Positions 22,346 to 34,072 of a stretch of DNA of 64,000 bases are shown here, in pieces. The notes under the pieces are model-generated. The model was not told where the DNA came from and ran no database searches. It saw nothing but the letters and a program-made list of their open reading frames with translations. Positions within the stretch are counted from its first letter, which is position 1; each line of letters starts with the position of its first letter. The position numbers and the translations under genes were made by a program. Source of the DNA: Prorocentrum cordatum (taxonomy: Eukaryota > Sar > Dinophyceae > Prorocentrales > Prorocentraceae); NCBI GenBank assembly GCA_963575745.1, contig CAUYUJ010018882.1:496333-560332 (forward strand), in the 5' to 3' direction.

Positions 22346-23405
22346 GAGTCAGTTGGGCTCTAGAACTCCCCAGATGTGTGGCCACCTGGGCGCGCACGTG
22401 CCCCGCCCCCCCCATCCCTCTCTGTCACAACCGAGCATGGCTGCCGCGTCCACTCTGGACTTGATCTTGACCCAACTGGCAGGCGGCACGCAGGCCCGAG
22501 TGCGCATGTCATCCCATGGTGGCAAGTGTTTGTGACATATTGTCCCCCTTCCCCAGCATGACATGTGCATGCAGGACGGTGTCCTTCTCAATTGGACTCA
22601 TCTTTTCCGGCAAGGCCTGCACGAAACCGTCTCGGTCTCGGTGGACCACGGGCACTGCAAGAGCAACGGGGAGACGCACAGCAGCGTCTCAGTCACACTG
22701 CGGCCGGTCCTTGCTGCAGGGAGGCTCTTGGAATTTGCCACCCAGCCGCCTGCACGCCATGGGCTCTTAGAGAGGCACCGCTGGATGCCATCAGGCTGCC
22801 GCGGCTCGCTGGGGGCGACCATGGACGCCGCCGTTGACGTCGCCGCAAAACAGGGTACCGGGAGCTGCTGCTCCGAGAGCCTTTCTCGTGCGCTCAGCAG
22901 CCTTTTCCTGCAACAGTTCGACGAGATGCTGCTCATGCTGTCGGCGTGCGTGGGCCCAGTGGCGTGTACAGCTACTCCTGCAGCACCAACAGCAGCAGCA
23001 CGGTGGCAACGCAGCAGCAACAGCAGCAGCACGGTGGCAGCGCTGGGCATACTCCGCGGCCGAGCGGCCACGGGGAGATGGCGCTTCCTACCATGCCCAC
23101 CGGCCGCCAGGTAAAGTCTTTCCCCTCACAGCGCCATGGGGAGGCCAATGCCGTCTTGGCTCCCGTCCCGCCCAGACTGCCGCAGCCAAAAGCGCTCTCC
23201 ATGAGTATGGCCGCCCGCGAGGCCATACTGTAGAGGCAGGAGTGGGAGAGGGCATACCTTGTGAGCCACCCCGCAGACGCTGCCATGACAGGTGCGACGG
23301 TCGTGATCCGGGAGCTGGAGCTGGCCGCGCAGCACAGGGGCGAGGCCTGGGCTTAAATGCCCTCCCGCACGGCCCTTCCGATCGCTGCCGATCAAGGGTC
23401 AATCC
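22345..23405. other. no recognised gene; short CAG/CAGCAGCA cluster
   Basis: A small AGCAGCA cluster near 22970-23040 gives Gln- or Ser-rich frames. A plus frame of 183 codons (22563-23114) has no domain I recognise. Confidence 0.4.
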
Positions 23406-23409
23406 AGAC

Positions 23410-23560
23410 CCATATCAGTCAGGCCTTGCAGAATCCTGCAAGATCCTCCAAGATCCTGCACCCAACCCCGGGTCAATTCGAAAGATCCTGCAGGATCTGG
23501 CGCCCAAACCCGGGTCAAAGCGACCCTGGCCCTGCAGGATCCTGCAGGATCTGGCGCTCT
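23410..23560. repeat. ~54-bp tandem repeat
   Basis: Units contain GATCCTGCAGGATCTGGCGC and CCCGGGTCAA; about two and a half units. CCTGCAGGATCCTGCAGG near 23531 is itself palindromic. Confidence 0.65.
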
Positions 23561-23705
23561 GGCTGACCCCCGTTTGTGCTGACCCCCGTCTTTTGAGCCC
23601 CGACTCGTGACGTCTCCTTCGGCTCCGGGCACGAGGTGCAGTGGGCGGGCGGGCGCGTCCCCCCTTTGCACGGCGCGGGGGGCGGCCGAGAGCTCGACCG
23701 CCGGG

Positions 23706-24010
23706 AGCAACACACAGACACACAGACACAGACACACACACACAGACACACAGACACACAACGTGGGAGACCCTTGTGGCGCCAGGGGCCGAGGAGGCAG
23801 ATAGGGGAGGAGGGAAATGGGAAGGGGGTGGGGAGGAGGAGGGGAGGTGAACGGGAGGAGGAGGGAGGAGGAGGAGGGGAGGAGGCAGAGGGGAGGGTCA
23901 GGGGGGGTTGGAGGAGATGGAGGGGAAGGGGGCGTGGGGGACGGGGGGGAGGGGGGAAGCGCGAGAGCGGAGGTGGAGAGGGAGAAGTCGGAAGAGGCCG
24001 GCGACGGCGG
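23706..24010. repeat. (CACAGA)n followed by GGA-rich tract
   Basis: CACAGA hexamers at 23706-23762, then purine-rich GGA/GGG sequence from about 23795. Confidence 0.9.
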
Positions 24011-24384
24011 CCACGACCACGAGAAGCACAGGGAGTAGCCAGAGGAGAATGAGCTGGAGAAGGAGATGGGGGAATAGAGCGCTGGATGGGGGGACAGGGG
24101 GGGATGATTTGGAGGAGGTGAAGCCGGCAGAGTCTGAAATTAACCGAGAGGATGGAGGAAAAGAGAAAAAGAGAGCACGCCAAAATGCGGAAGGGGGGGA
24201 AGAAGGCAGGCGGAGCGGACGAGACAAAGGAACAATAAGAGGAAGGTGATGATGAAGGGAGGACAGCACCGATGAAGAGAAGGTACATCATAATCCGCCG
24301 GCCCCCTTGTGGGGCCACCAGGCTGTAGGCGCGGGGTTCGCAGTTTCCTGTGCCAGTTGTAGCTTGTAGTTTCCAGTGTTACAG

Positions 24385-24460
24385 TTCTGCTTCTTGCTGG
24401 TTACTGTAACTAGTTGATTGTTCTCCTTCTTGCTGGTTACTGTAACTAGTTGATTGACCG
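24385..24460 (+). repeat. 38-bp direct repeat, two copies
   Basis: CTTCTTGCTGGTTACTGTAA followed by CTAGTTGATTG occurs at about 24389 and 24427. Confidence 0.8.
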
Positions 24461-24542
24461 CGCGAGGGGGGGGGAGGCCCAAACCGGCATTTTAGCGTCC
24501 CCTGGGCGCGTTGTCTGAATTGCTGGGGGGGCTCGAAATCGA

Positions 24543-25350
24543 CACCCCTCACGCAGATCCGCGGGGTCAGGGTCCAAAAACACATTGGATTTGCCACATT
24601 TCTGAAATTCGGTACCACCCCTCACGCAGATCCGCGGGGTCAGGGTCCAAAAACACAAGGGATTTGCCACATTTCTGAAATTCGGTGCCACCCCTCACGC
24701 AGATCCGCGGGGTCAGGGTCCAAAAACACATGGGATTTGCCACATTTCTGAAATTCGGTGCCACCCCTCACGCAGATCCGCGGGGTCAGGGTCCAAAAAC
24801 ACATGGGATTTGCCACATTTCTGAAATTCGGTGCCACCCCTCACGCAGATCCGCGGGGTCAGGGTCCAAAAACACAAGGGATTTGCCACATTTCTGAAAT
24901 TCGGTGCCACCCCTCACGCAGATCCGCGGGGTCAGGGTCCAAAAACACATGGGATTTGCCACATTTCTGAAATTCGGTGCCACCCCTCACGCAGATCCGC
25001 GGGGTCAGGGTCCAAAAACACATGGGATTTGCCACATTTCTGAAATTCGGTGCCACCCCTCACGCAGATCCGCGGGGTCAGGGTCCAAAAACACAAAGGA
25101 TTTGCCACATTTCTGAAATTCGGTGCCACCCCTCACGCAGATCCGCGGGGTCAGGGTCCAAAAACACATGGGATTTGCCACATTTCTGAAATTCGGTGCC
25201 ACCCCTCACGCAGATCCGCGGGGTCAGGGTCCAAAAACACATGGGATTTGCCACATTTCTGAAATTCGGTGCCACCCCTCACGCAGATCCGCGTCAGGTC
25301 CGCGGGGTCCAAAAACACAGGGGATTTGCCACATTTCTGAAATTCGGTGC
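24543..25350 (+). repeat. 73-bp satellite, 11 units, 219-bp higher-order pattern
   Basis: Units beginning CACCCCTCACGCAGATCCG start at 24543 and every 73 bp to 25273; the last unit is altered and about 5 bp longer. Units are nearly identical except the bases after AACACA. Successive units from 24616 read AGGG, TGGG, TGGG, AGGG, TGGG, TGGG, AAGG, TGGG, TGGG, so the variant recurs every third unit. The array lacks CRISPR-like spacers. Frames of 65-70 codons on both strands are artefacts. Confidence 0.97.
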
Positions 25351-25495
25351 CACCCTTCACGCACATCCATCGCAAGGCGTGGTAACCCAAACTGCGAGAA
25401 CTCCCTCGGCCCTTTAATCGCAAGGTGTGGTAACCAAGCCCGTTAACCATACACGTCTTACCAATCGCCAGGTGTGGTAACCTCTCTTGTGATAA
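25351..25495 (+). repeat. ~48-bp repeat, three units
   Basis: ATCGCAAGGTGTGGTAACC-like words start at 25369, 25417 and 25464, directly after the 73-bp satellite. Confidence 0.75.
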
Positions 25496-25539
25496 GTTGG
25501 TTTTGCTGATTGCGAATCGGCTTCGCATGAAGTTTCGAT

Positions 25540-25645
25540 ACTGCTTCACGACAGCGCCAAGGCCTCATGACTTAGCTCTTCCATGGCCCATTCTCCGAGA
25601 GAGGGGGCGGGCGGCAGGGGGCGAAACCCTTACGGATATGCATAC
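25540..25645 (+). repeat. dispersed repeat H, copy 1
   Basis: CTGCTTCACGACAGCGCC ... TTCTCCGAGAGAG ... GGCGAAACCCTTACGG matches 35318-35440 in order and spacing. In both places a long CATA/GA microsatellite follows. Confidence 0.65.
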
Positions 25646-25699
25646 AGGGCTCCGTGCGTCTTTCGAGACGGTGCTGACAGGAGGACGAGGAACGGGACA

Positions 25700-25844
25700 T
25701 ACATAGAAAAACATACATCTATGTATGTATGTATGTGCATGTAGATGTAGCGAGAGAGAGAGAGTATATATATATAAACAACAGGCAGATGGGAGAGAGC
25801 GACAGACAGGGACATATGCATAGATTGCGCACATGCTTGTGTGT

Positions 25845-25883
<39 letters not shown>

Positions 25884-26355
25884 CGGAAACAAAACATAGT
25901 GGAGAGAGCGGGAGAAAGAGAGAGAGAGAGATAGAGGCGCAAAAAGAGAGAAAGAGACACAGAGCGAGCGAGAGAAAGAGAGAGAGAGAGAGAAAGCCAA
26001 ACAAACAACACACACACACACACGCAGACACAGACACAGACGCACACAGATAGGCAGAGAGAGAGAGAGAGCGAGAGAAGGACCATTTACGAGGCGGGAC
26101 TCTCACCGGCGGAGGCGGCAATGCGCGCGCCCCGCTCGTGTTGTGCGGGGCGCGGGCTTGGGGCCAGTCTCCCGCATAGGCCGGGAAAGCCCGCAAAGAG
26201 GTCACCCTCGCGTGCGCCTTGGAACTCGGAACTCGGAGCGAAGAGTCCAGTCGAGCAGAGCACGCCAACGTGCACGCAGCTCAAAGCAGACGGGAAAGAG
26301 AGAGAGAGAGAGAACAAAACAAAGAGCGATAGAGAGAGAGAGAGAGAAGAGGGAG

Positions 26356-26389
<34 letters not shown>

Positions 26390-26415
26390 AGAGGGAGAGA
26401 GAGAGAGAGAGAAAC
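25700..26415. repeat. CATG, GA and CA microsatellites in series
   Basis: CATA/TATG units at 25700-25790, (GA)n at 25843-26010, (CA)n about 26008-26050, GA again to 26080, about 200 bp of unique sequence, then (GA)n at 26296-26413. Confidence 0.95.
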
Positions 26416-26429
26416 TATGGCTGCCTCTA

Positions 26430-27229
26430 GGCTGCCTGACTTGACTGCAAATCCAGTTGATTGCCGGGCCACTCTGGAGCGGGAAGGGGCCCTCCGCTCC
26501 CCCGCCTCCGCTAGTGAACCTGCACCTCCCCCTTTCTGGTGTGGGAGCCTACTCTGCACCAGGGAAGGTGCTGAGCTAGTCAAACTCCCTTTGGCACCCT
26601 GGCTGGAGGGAGGCATACCCTGACCAGGCAGATGATGGATCGCCTGGTCCCCCTCCTTCGCCCGATCCCTCGCTCCTCATGCACCTCTTCCTCCTCCGCC
26701 TGATCCTTTTCCCCATCGTCCTCACCCTCATCCTCCCACCACTCTGTCTGTCCCTCGTCTCATCACTCTCCGCCTGCCTCCCCTCGTCTCCCTTCGCATC
26801 CTCGTCCTCCCAGTAGGTCTATCCTCACCCTTTGTGATCCTCTCATTCCGCACATTATCCGAATACCCCTCCTCCTCACCACCATCACCGTAGTCGTCAT
26901 CATTCCCATCCCACTCGTACTCCCATCAAACTGGTGATTCCTGTCATATTCTGCAAGAACCATAATTGGGAAGCGTGCTCCAAGTGGGGGAAACTGCCGG
27001 CCCCATGCCCGTCCAAGGAAGACTACATTGGGAGGTAGGCCTACGTACGCACCCACAACAGGCAGACCCTGTAATCCAGTGTTTGCGTCCAGGTTTCCTG
27101 GGGATTTGGCGCTTGGTTTTCGTCAAGCCTATGGGTTCAAGGCCCACGGCTCGCAAGCAGGACAGGCTTGGCACGGGGTGATGTCAAGCAGCGTTTGCTC
27201 GCATGCGAGACACATTGTGAAGCTGGCGC
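26430..27229. other. no recognised gene
   Basis: CCTC-rich sequence at 26640-26930 and mixed sequence after it. No domain or RNA gene is seen. Confidence 0.45.
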
Positions 27230-27237
27230 ATCTTGCT

Positions 27238-27392
27238 TTGTGTCGGGCGCGTCCCCCTACAAGGGGATTTCCGACGAACAATTGGAAATACACCACAAAT
27301 ACTCCAAAATGGACAAAACATACTAAACAATAGTCCCCATACTTTTCATGATTTTTGAATATTCCCCCTGTAGAGAGACAGGCCCGACTTGA
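27238..27392. mobile_element. inverted-repeat element family A (MITE-like), copy 1
   Basis: A 155-bp AT-richer element. The left end reads TTGTGTCGGGCGCGTCCCCC and the right end is its imperfect inverse (GACAGGCCCGACTTGA). It is flanked by the perfect 8-bp direct repeat ATCTTGCT at 27230-27237 and 27393-27400. The interior has GACGAACAATTG and an AATAGTCCCC block shared with the other copies. It has no coding capacity. Confidence 0.9.
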
Positions 27393-27400
27393 ATCTTGCT

Positions 27401-29747
27401 GCGAGTGACCACGTGGAAGAATGTGAACGCTAGTGCAGGAAAGATGTGCTAGATGGGGCTGCTGCTCTGCTCTCGCTCGCCCGTGCTCGATAATCCATCC
27501 CGCTCGCAAGTTTCTGGTTCAGTATGTCCAGTTGGGCGGGAGGGCGGGCGCGCTTAATCACGACTGTCCTCTCAAGACGGGATAGCATAAAATACAGAAT
27601 TCTTACATCGAGGGGGTGGGACAAATTCACAAGATCACATCCGATCCTCTCCATTCTCCCCTTTTTCCCCCCTCCTCCTACTCCTCCTCCTCCTTCTCCT
27701 CCTCCTCCTCCTCCTCCTCCTCCTCCTCCTCCTCCGCACCCCCCCGCTTTCGATGTCCCCCCCTCAGCCAGACGAGCGGCAATCACGAGATGCAGGACCC
27801 TTCCGCGACAGCAGGAGCGTGAAACCGCGGCTGTGCCCAGCTGCGCCTCTTGGCCGGGCCAGCCCCGCCGCTGCATGCCAGGCTCCGCCGGAGCCTGACC
27901 TCTCGGGTCGGGGCGCGTCGGCCGGCCACCGCGCCGCGCAGGCCCTGCTCCCAACCTCGGTGAATGGTCTACGGCAGACTCGCGCAGTGGCGGCCCAGGC
28001 GTCGGTCTCTGGAGCCAGGTGGATCGTTCAACCTTGAGCGATCGACGGCTATTCGATCGCTGGATCGTCCCGTATCGTTCCACATTGGTCCATTCTGGGC
28101 CACTGGCGGCGTTCAATCTTGAAGGCCCGCGGCGGGGCCGCCGCCGCGTTGACACGACACGGACCTACCGCATACCACTCCCGAGGCCAGGATGAGCATG
28201 CCTAGGATTGGTGTATGTGCCTCCCACGCCAAGCCAGGAGGGCACACACACGGAGCTGGGCGAATTGAAACAACGGCATCGCAAGATCGATCTCTAGACC
28301 CCTCCAGGTGTCCACAAGCACCAATTTTCCGAGCTGCGTCCAACCGTGTCCCCCCGATCATTAACTACTCTTGTCTCAACTGAGCCTCCTCTGATACACG
28401 CCGACGCCAAGCCCAGGATGGGCCTGGCCGGTATCGGCGCCGTGGCCCAGAGGAAAAACGAACTGCATATACATAAACTATTCCTCTCGCGCGCAAGCGA
28501 ACTGTCTCCGATCGGCGGCGTGGCCCGCGCGCGCGCGGGGAGGCCCAAAGAGGGGCGGTCCTCCCAGCGATGAGGCCCGCGGCGTCGCAGTCATGCGAGC
28601 ATTGCCTAGTCGTCGATCGGTCCGACGATGCAGCCATACCCATGCTCAAAGGCCTTGAATGACAAAGTCTCGACGGGCGGGCCGCGAGACGGATGGACCA
28701 CGCAGCAGGTCCGACGTCGAGGAAGGAAGCAACAAGGCTGTCGCTGGCAGCGGCAAGATAAATTACTGAAGCCCGAATGGGGTCGGGAAGCGCAGCTAGC
28801 AGTGTTGATGTGGCAGCGGCTTGGAGGCATTGCTCAGCACTGGACGCCTGTCACCGTTTACCCCACCAGAACACGCGTCACGCGTCTGGTGGCAGCATCG
28901 AAGTCGGCTGCGTCGGGTTTTCGTAGACAAGAGGACGTCATGTTCAGACCCGAAGCAGCCTTGGCAAGTGGGACGCCTAGTGCCGAGAGCAGATGGTTCC
29001 ACCGAGTACGGAAGCCGCTATGACTTCAAGGTGTGAGCGGATGTGTGGGACCCCGGCTTCCGAACACCATCTCTAGAATCATGGATGTGGACCGGCCCGA
29101 GCAGAAATAATGTTGGGTTGGGCAAAGCCGCCGAGTCTTGGGAGCAATAATTCATAGATTGGTGTCGCTCGACGACTCGAGGCGGCCGCTAGGCAGCAAC
29201 AGGTCACAGCGTCTCGCCGTCAGTAGCTCACACGGCCTTAAGAACTTTGTATATCCCATAAGCAGCAGAGTTGCCATCAAAGGCCAAGCCCGTATCATGG
29301 AGTCAGACGCCGAATATGACACGGGACCGTGCGAGGATCACTCCGCTGAGGTACAAGATGGCGGGCGATACGCCAATGTGCTCGACCAGCTAGAGCTCGA
29401 AGGCATCGATCGAATGAGGCCGTCGATCAAGGTGGGCCGAAGAGAGGTGAGCCTCGCGTACGAGCGGGGCGCGTGGGCCGCGGGGCGGAGCCGGGCTACG
29501 TCCCAGACTGGACGGCCCCACCGACGCTCCAATCTCCGAAGGGGAAGCGCCTCCCGACTCGAAGACGGCCACATTGACGGGCGAGCGCGGAGGGCCGACC
29601 GAGGCGGTAGCAGCCTCGGTGATCCCTCGAGGCCGGAGGTGAACCTCCAGCCTGCCCGGGTGCGGGGCATCGACGACGTGGCCTTGGCGTTGGCCAGGCC
29701 GCGCGGGGGGTCCAGTCGCCCCGCAGCTCCCCCAGCATGGGCTGATC
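27401..29747. other. no recognised gene; (CCT)n at 27668-27735
   Basis: Contains a CCT triplet tract at 27668-27735. A plus frame of 354 codons (29138-30202) includes the more ordinary-looking segment YANVLDQLELEGIDRMRPSI, but I recognise no domain. The rest is mixed sequence without shared repeats. Confidence 0.4.
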
Positions 29748-29895
29748 TGAAGGGGCCCTGGGACACACAAATAAATACAACACAAATAAACATATCCCCA
29801 CATTTTCTCATATTTTCGGGGTTTCTGTCTTCCCCCCCACTGCCCATATTTTCCTATATTTTCATTGGAAATCGACGGTTCCTTGTGCCTGTGTG
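29748..29895 (+). repeat. dispersed repeat K, copy 1
   Basis: CCTGGGACACACAAATAAA at the left and GTCTTCCCCCCCACTGCCCA ... GACGGTTCCTTGTGCCTGTG at the right. Both parts recur at 36783-37165, there separated by a GC-rich foldback element. Confidence 0.55.
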
Positions 29896-29899
29896 CTTT

Positions 29900-30829
29900 T
29901 GGCCCTCAAGAAGATCGCAAGTGGCGCGGCGGGCCGAGCGGGCCGGGGCCGAGAGCGCCAGGCAGCTCGGGCGGATGCCCCGTCGCGGGTGCATCGGCGG
30001 GGGGCGCATCCGCAGCGGCGCGAAGGGAAGGCCGCGGGCGCGCGCGGCGCGCAGGGGAGCGCCCACCAGCCCCTGCCTCGGCGGCACGAGCCCCTCCCCG
30101 CGGGGTCGCGGCAGGCCTGCTGGCGGGCTTAGCTGCCCCGATGCGCAACACGCAACACGTACCGTATCGATACGGAACTCAGCACGTCGGCTGAAAACGT
30201 AGGTCCGACGCGATACATTCGCCACTACGTGGTCCAATACGTGGAGCCAACACGCAACGTATTGACACGGACGTCTTGAACACGGGACGTGTTGCGTTTC
30301 AAAGCGCGCGAATCGAGGCAACTAAGCTGGCGGGGCCTAGCGGGCGAAGAGCGGTAGAACATAGACTGCTTCGTCGTCGGGGGCGCCTGTCCCAGGGCGG
30401 CTGGGAAGTTTGTGCCCTTGCGGCGGCACGTCCAGGCATAAACTTTCCAGCCGCCCTGGGGCGGCGCCCCCAGCGACGGGAAAGTTCATTTTGTTCCGCT
30501 CCTCGCCCGCTGACGCGTGCCCGCCGAAGAGAGCGGCGACGCGTCCACGCTGGGGCGAAGGCTCCCGCGGGAGGCGTTGGCTCCCCTCGCGGTGGGCCTG
30601 AGGCGCCCGGCGGGGGCCGAAGACGCCCGAGACCGCGAGGGCGGCCGGGAAAGGTGCACTCTCGCCGCTGCCGGTGTCTGCAGGAAGCGGCTTCGGGCTG
30701 GCGGGGGGGGGGGGGAGCTCGGCCCCCAAGCGGCCACCAGAATACGGAGGAAGCGTTGGGACCCCTGCCTGCGGCAGTGACCCAAAGGCAGCTCGTGGCC
30801 CAAGGGGCAGTACTTGAGCAGGGACCGAC
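29900..30829. other. GC-rich, no recognised gene
   Basis: Arg/Ala/Gly/Pro-rich frames are open on both strands. The 30130-30300 part contains repeated ACGT/ACACGT words (AACACGCAACACGTACC and relatives) without a clear period. Confidence 0.45.
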
Positions 30830-31030
30830 CGTCCCGGCATTCCTATAGTCCTACCACGAAATGTTCTTAGAACCCAACAAGGTTCTAATAACAAAAACAA
30901 TGTTCTTAGAACATGAGCCCGATGTAATAAAACAAAGCAGACTCCGCCAGGAATGTTCTAAGAACATTTCGTGGAAACCACAGAAGGTTCTTAGAACATT
31001 GTTTGGTAGGGCTATATGCGAGCCGGGACG
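30830..31030. mobile_element. inverted-repeat element family B, copy 1
   Basis: A 201-bp element whose ends CGTCCCGGC and GCCGGGACG are inverted. Inside lie TATAGTCCTACCA / TGGTAGGGCTATA and AATGTTCTTAGAACC / GGTTCTTAGAACATT. The inverted arms span about 45 bp. TTCTTAGAA palindromes recur internally. A second copy is at 37356-37555. No target duplication was identified. Confidence 0.8.
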
Positions 31031-31175
31031 CTTCGCCAATGCTTGAAGTACACCGCCGCGTAGCTGTGGAGGTGGCCTGCGCGGAGGTGGCCACCGCTGG
31101 CCCCCCCCCTCCCAGGCGCCCCGGCCGTGCGCGCGCGGCGGGGGGAATCGATGGGCAAGCGGGGCAAGCGTAGGG

Positions 31176-31341
31176 TCACGTCGGGCGTGACGTATCCCCC
31201 TACAGGGGGATTTTGGACGAACAATTAAAGATACCCCAAAAAAACCCAAAGATGCCCCAAAATACTTCAAAAATAGTCCCTAGACCATTTTTTTATCATT
31301 TTTGAATATTCCCCCTATGTAGAGGGACAGGCCCGACTTAA
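31176..31341. mobile_element. inverted-repeat element family A, copy 2
   Basis: A 166-bp element. Left end TCACGTCGGGCGTGACGTAT, right end GGGACAGGCCCGACTTAA. Near-perfect 8-bp flanking repeats GCGTAGGG (31168-31175) and GCCTAGGG (31342-31349). It shares GACGAACAATTAA and AATAGTCCC with the other copies. Subterminal CCCCCTACAGGGGG forms a small hairpin. Confidence 0.88.
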
Positions 31342-31384
31342 GCCTAGGGCCGAGCTGCAGAGAAAGTCGAAGCACGGGCCACAG

Positions 31385-31600
31385 AGAATGTCCGAGACGC
31401 TCTCGCGGAGGTTCGCCACCGTATCGTCGATCGGCGCTGGACCACCCTCGCTGCTCCCCGGCGCGCGGAGCGCGCTGGGCGCGCCGGGAACGGCGCCAGA
31501 GGCGCCGCCATGGGGCTCCAGCGCCGAAGTCGCGCGGCGTTCCGAGAATTCGCGTTTATGCCATGTTTTTCTTTTTCGATGGTCGGCCGGCGCTCCAGGG
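31385..31600. repeat. GC-rich foldback element, copy 2 (diverged)
   Basis: The centre CCCGGCGCGCGGAGCGCGCT and GGCGCCAGAGGCGCC match the copy at 36883-37060, followed by TTTATGCCATGTTTTTC. Terminal arms are too diverged to define ends precisely. Confidence 0.5.
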
Positions 31601-31960
31601 CCCGCTCGGACCTCCGCGAGCGCCGCGCGCTCTTGTTCGGCGCACGGCCGCGGCAATCGCTCGGGGCATGCCGCAGGAGCCGGCGCTGGCGGGCCCGCGC
31701 GAGTCGGAGGGACAGCGAACCAGGCAGCGCCTGGCGCGCCCGCGTGCTTCCACGGCGGTCGCGCGCGCCTGGGGCGCCCTGTGCGGCCCTGCGCCTGGAG
31801 CGCCCGCGCGGGCGAGGTCGTAGGAAAAAGTCGTCCGTAGAGGAAGGCGCACCCAGAAGATTTCAAGGAGGGTTGGGGGACGAGGGGGGAGGCTTATGGA
31901 CGAGGGGGGGGCACGAGAACGGAGGAGGGGGATTGGGATGGAACCTGATGAGGAGTACCC
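31600..31960. other. GC-rich, no recognised gene
   Basis: Arg/Ala-rich frames on both strands without a recognisable domain. Confidence 0.45.
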
Positions 31961-31961
31961 G

Positions 31962-32072
31962 AATATATATATATATATATATATATATGTGTATATATAG
32001 ATATAAATACATATGTATGTATGTATATATATGTATATATATATGTGCACACATATATATATACACACCTAT
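31962..32072. repeat. (TA)n and GTATAT microsatellite
   Basis: TA run followed by TATG/TATA words. Confidence 0.95.
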
Positions 32073-32119
32073 ACGACCACCCTGCGGGTGATAAGGAGGT
32101 GAGGGGGGAGGGGGAACCA

Positions 32120-32625
32120 ACGTCTCACTCAATCGATCTCGCTATCGATCTCACAATCGATCTCGCATTCGATCTCACTATCGATATCACTATCGGTCTC
32201 GCTATCGATCTCACAATCGATCTCACAATCGATCTCACATTCGATCTGACATTCGGTCTCACTGTCGATCTCACTATCGATCTCACAATCGATCTCACAA
32301 TCGATCTCACAGTCGATCTCACATTCGGTCTCACATTCGGTCTCATTATCGATCTCACTATCGATCTCACAATCGATCTCACAATCGATCTCACATTCGG
32401 TTTCACATTCGGTCTATCTATTGATCTCACAATCGATCTCATTATCCATTTCACTCGGCAATTTTCACTCGGCACCATCATCATCATAATCATCATTACC
32501 ATCATCATCTCACAATCGATCTGACTATCGATCTCACAGTCGATCTCACTATCGATCTCACAATCGATCTCACATTCGGTCCCACTATCGATGTCACAAT
32601 CGATCTCACAATCGACGTCATCATC
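32120..32625 (+). repeat. 12-bp minisatellite CTCACAATCGAT
   Basis: About 35-40 units of CTCAC(A/T)(A/T)TCG(A/G)T, interrupted near 32450-32510 by a CATCAT stretch. The unit length keeps a plus frame open as repeating Ile-Asp-Leu-Thr (32021-32524), which is a repeat artefact. Confidence 0.95.
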
Positions 32626-32629
32626 ATCA

Positions 32630-32725
32630 TCATCAACAACACCAACATCATCATCAACATCGCCATCATCACCATCATCATCATCACCATTATCATCATC
32701 ACCATTATCATCCACATCATCATCG
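32630..32725. repeat. (CAT)n tract
   Basis: CAT/ATC triplets between two minisatellites. Confidence 0.9.
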
Positions 32726-33030
32726 GGACACCGACGGGACACCGACGGGACACCAGCGGGACACCGGCGGGACACCGCGCGCCACCGGCCGCCCGGAAGA
32801 GACACATTTGGTCCGGCCGCGCCTCAGCCACAGGGACACCGAAGGGACACCAGCGGGACACCGGCGGGACACCGCGCGCCACCGGCCGCCCGGAAGAGAC
32901 ACATTTGGTCCGGCCGCGCGTCAGCCACAGGGACACCGACGGGACACCAGCGGGACACCGGCGGGACACCGCGCGCCACCGGCCGCCCGGAAGAGACACT
33001 TTTGGTCCGGCCGCGCCTCAGCCACAGGAG
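32725..33030 (+). repeat. 97-bp repeat, three copies, with 11-bp subunits
   Basis: CGGAAGAGACAC starts at 32794, 32891 and 32988, a period of exactly 97 bp. Within each unit GACACCGACGG-type 11-bp words repeat four or five times. Confidence 0.93.
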
Positions 33031-33157
33031 ACTTTCCTCTCGCCCGCCCACGCAGCTTCGCCTCGCCCGCGCGCACGGCACGCACGAACACGAAACCGAA
33101 ATCGATTTCCCGGTAGGGGGGCTCTCCGTTCCACTTCGATCTCACCCCTCACCTCCG

Positions 33158-33450
33158 ATATATATATATATATACACACATATATACATACATAGGGATA
33201 TGTATATATATATGTATAACATTATGTGTATACGTGTATGCGTGCACAATCACACATACATACGTGTATGCATGCATGTATACATACATACATACGTACA
33301 TACAAGCAGACATACATACATACATACATACATACATACATACACACATACATACATACATACATACATGTCTACATTCCTACGAACCTACACACCGACC
33401 TACCTGTCTACCTACTTACCTACCTACCTGCATACATACATGCAGTCATA
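33158..33450. repeat. (TA)n and (CATA)n microsatellites
   Basis: TA run, then CATA tetramers, then CTAC/CTAC-like tetramers to about 33440. Confidence 0.95.
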
Positions 33451-33479
33451 TAATGTGTGTGGGATCCAGCGTAGACACC

Positions 33480-34072
33480 AAACAGTGTCGCTCTAGCAGT
33501 ATATGTTGTGCACTCTGTGTTAGTGCGGTACACGTGGTGCATTATGCGTGGTTCAACATATGTGATACAATCTATGGTGTGCAGAAGAAGTTGTGCAATG
33601 TCGGCGCTGCAACCTACATCGTGCAGTCAACGTTGCGCAACATGTGTTGTGATGGCTATGTGGAACAGGATTGTTTATGCAACATATGTGGAGCAGCCTA
33701 TGTGGTGTAACCTATGTGGTACCATATAGGTTGCAGCAGTGCACATCTATATATATATATATAGATACTATGTGTGCACATGCATAGCTATGGTGCAATC
33801 TATGTGGTGCAATCGATGCTGTGCAATTTATGTTATATGCGCTCTGCAACCTGTGGCGCAACATAGGTGGTGAAAGTGATGTGGCGCAATCGATTTGGAG
33901 TGAAGCATGTGCTGTGCAATCTAAGTTGTACAATACAGGTGGTGCAGTCTGCGTTGTGCAATGTACGTTGTGCAATAGATGTGGTGCAGTCTGCGTTGTG
34001 CAAAGTTGTGCAATACGTACGTGTATACATATAATGCAATCGATGTTGCGCAATCTACGTGGTGCAACCTAG
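33480..34072. repeat. degenerate TGTGCAATCTATG minisatellite
   Basis: Units of about 12-15 bp built on (G/T)GTGCAAT(C/G)(T/G)ATGT recur across ~590 bp, broken by a short TA run near 33750-33770. Confidence 0.75.

Noticed and set aside
24543-25350. CRISPR array
   Set aside because: Repeats are contiguous at 73 bp with no variable spacers, the genome is eukaryotic, and no cas genes are present.
32021-32524. Ile-Asp-Leu-Thr repeat protein (antifreeze-like appearance)
   Set aside because: The 12-bp unit forces a four-residue periodicity, and the array is interrupted and lacks a credible start or signal peptide.
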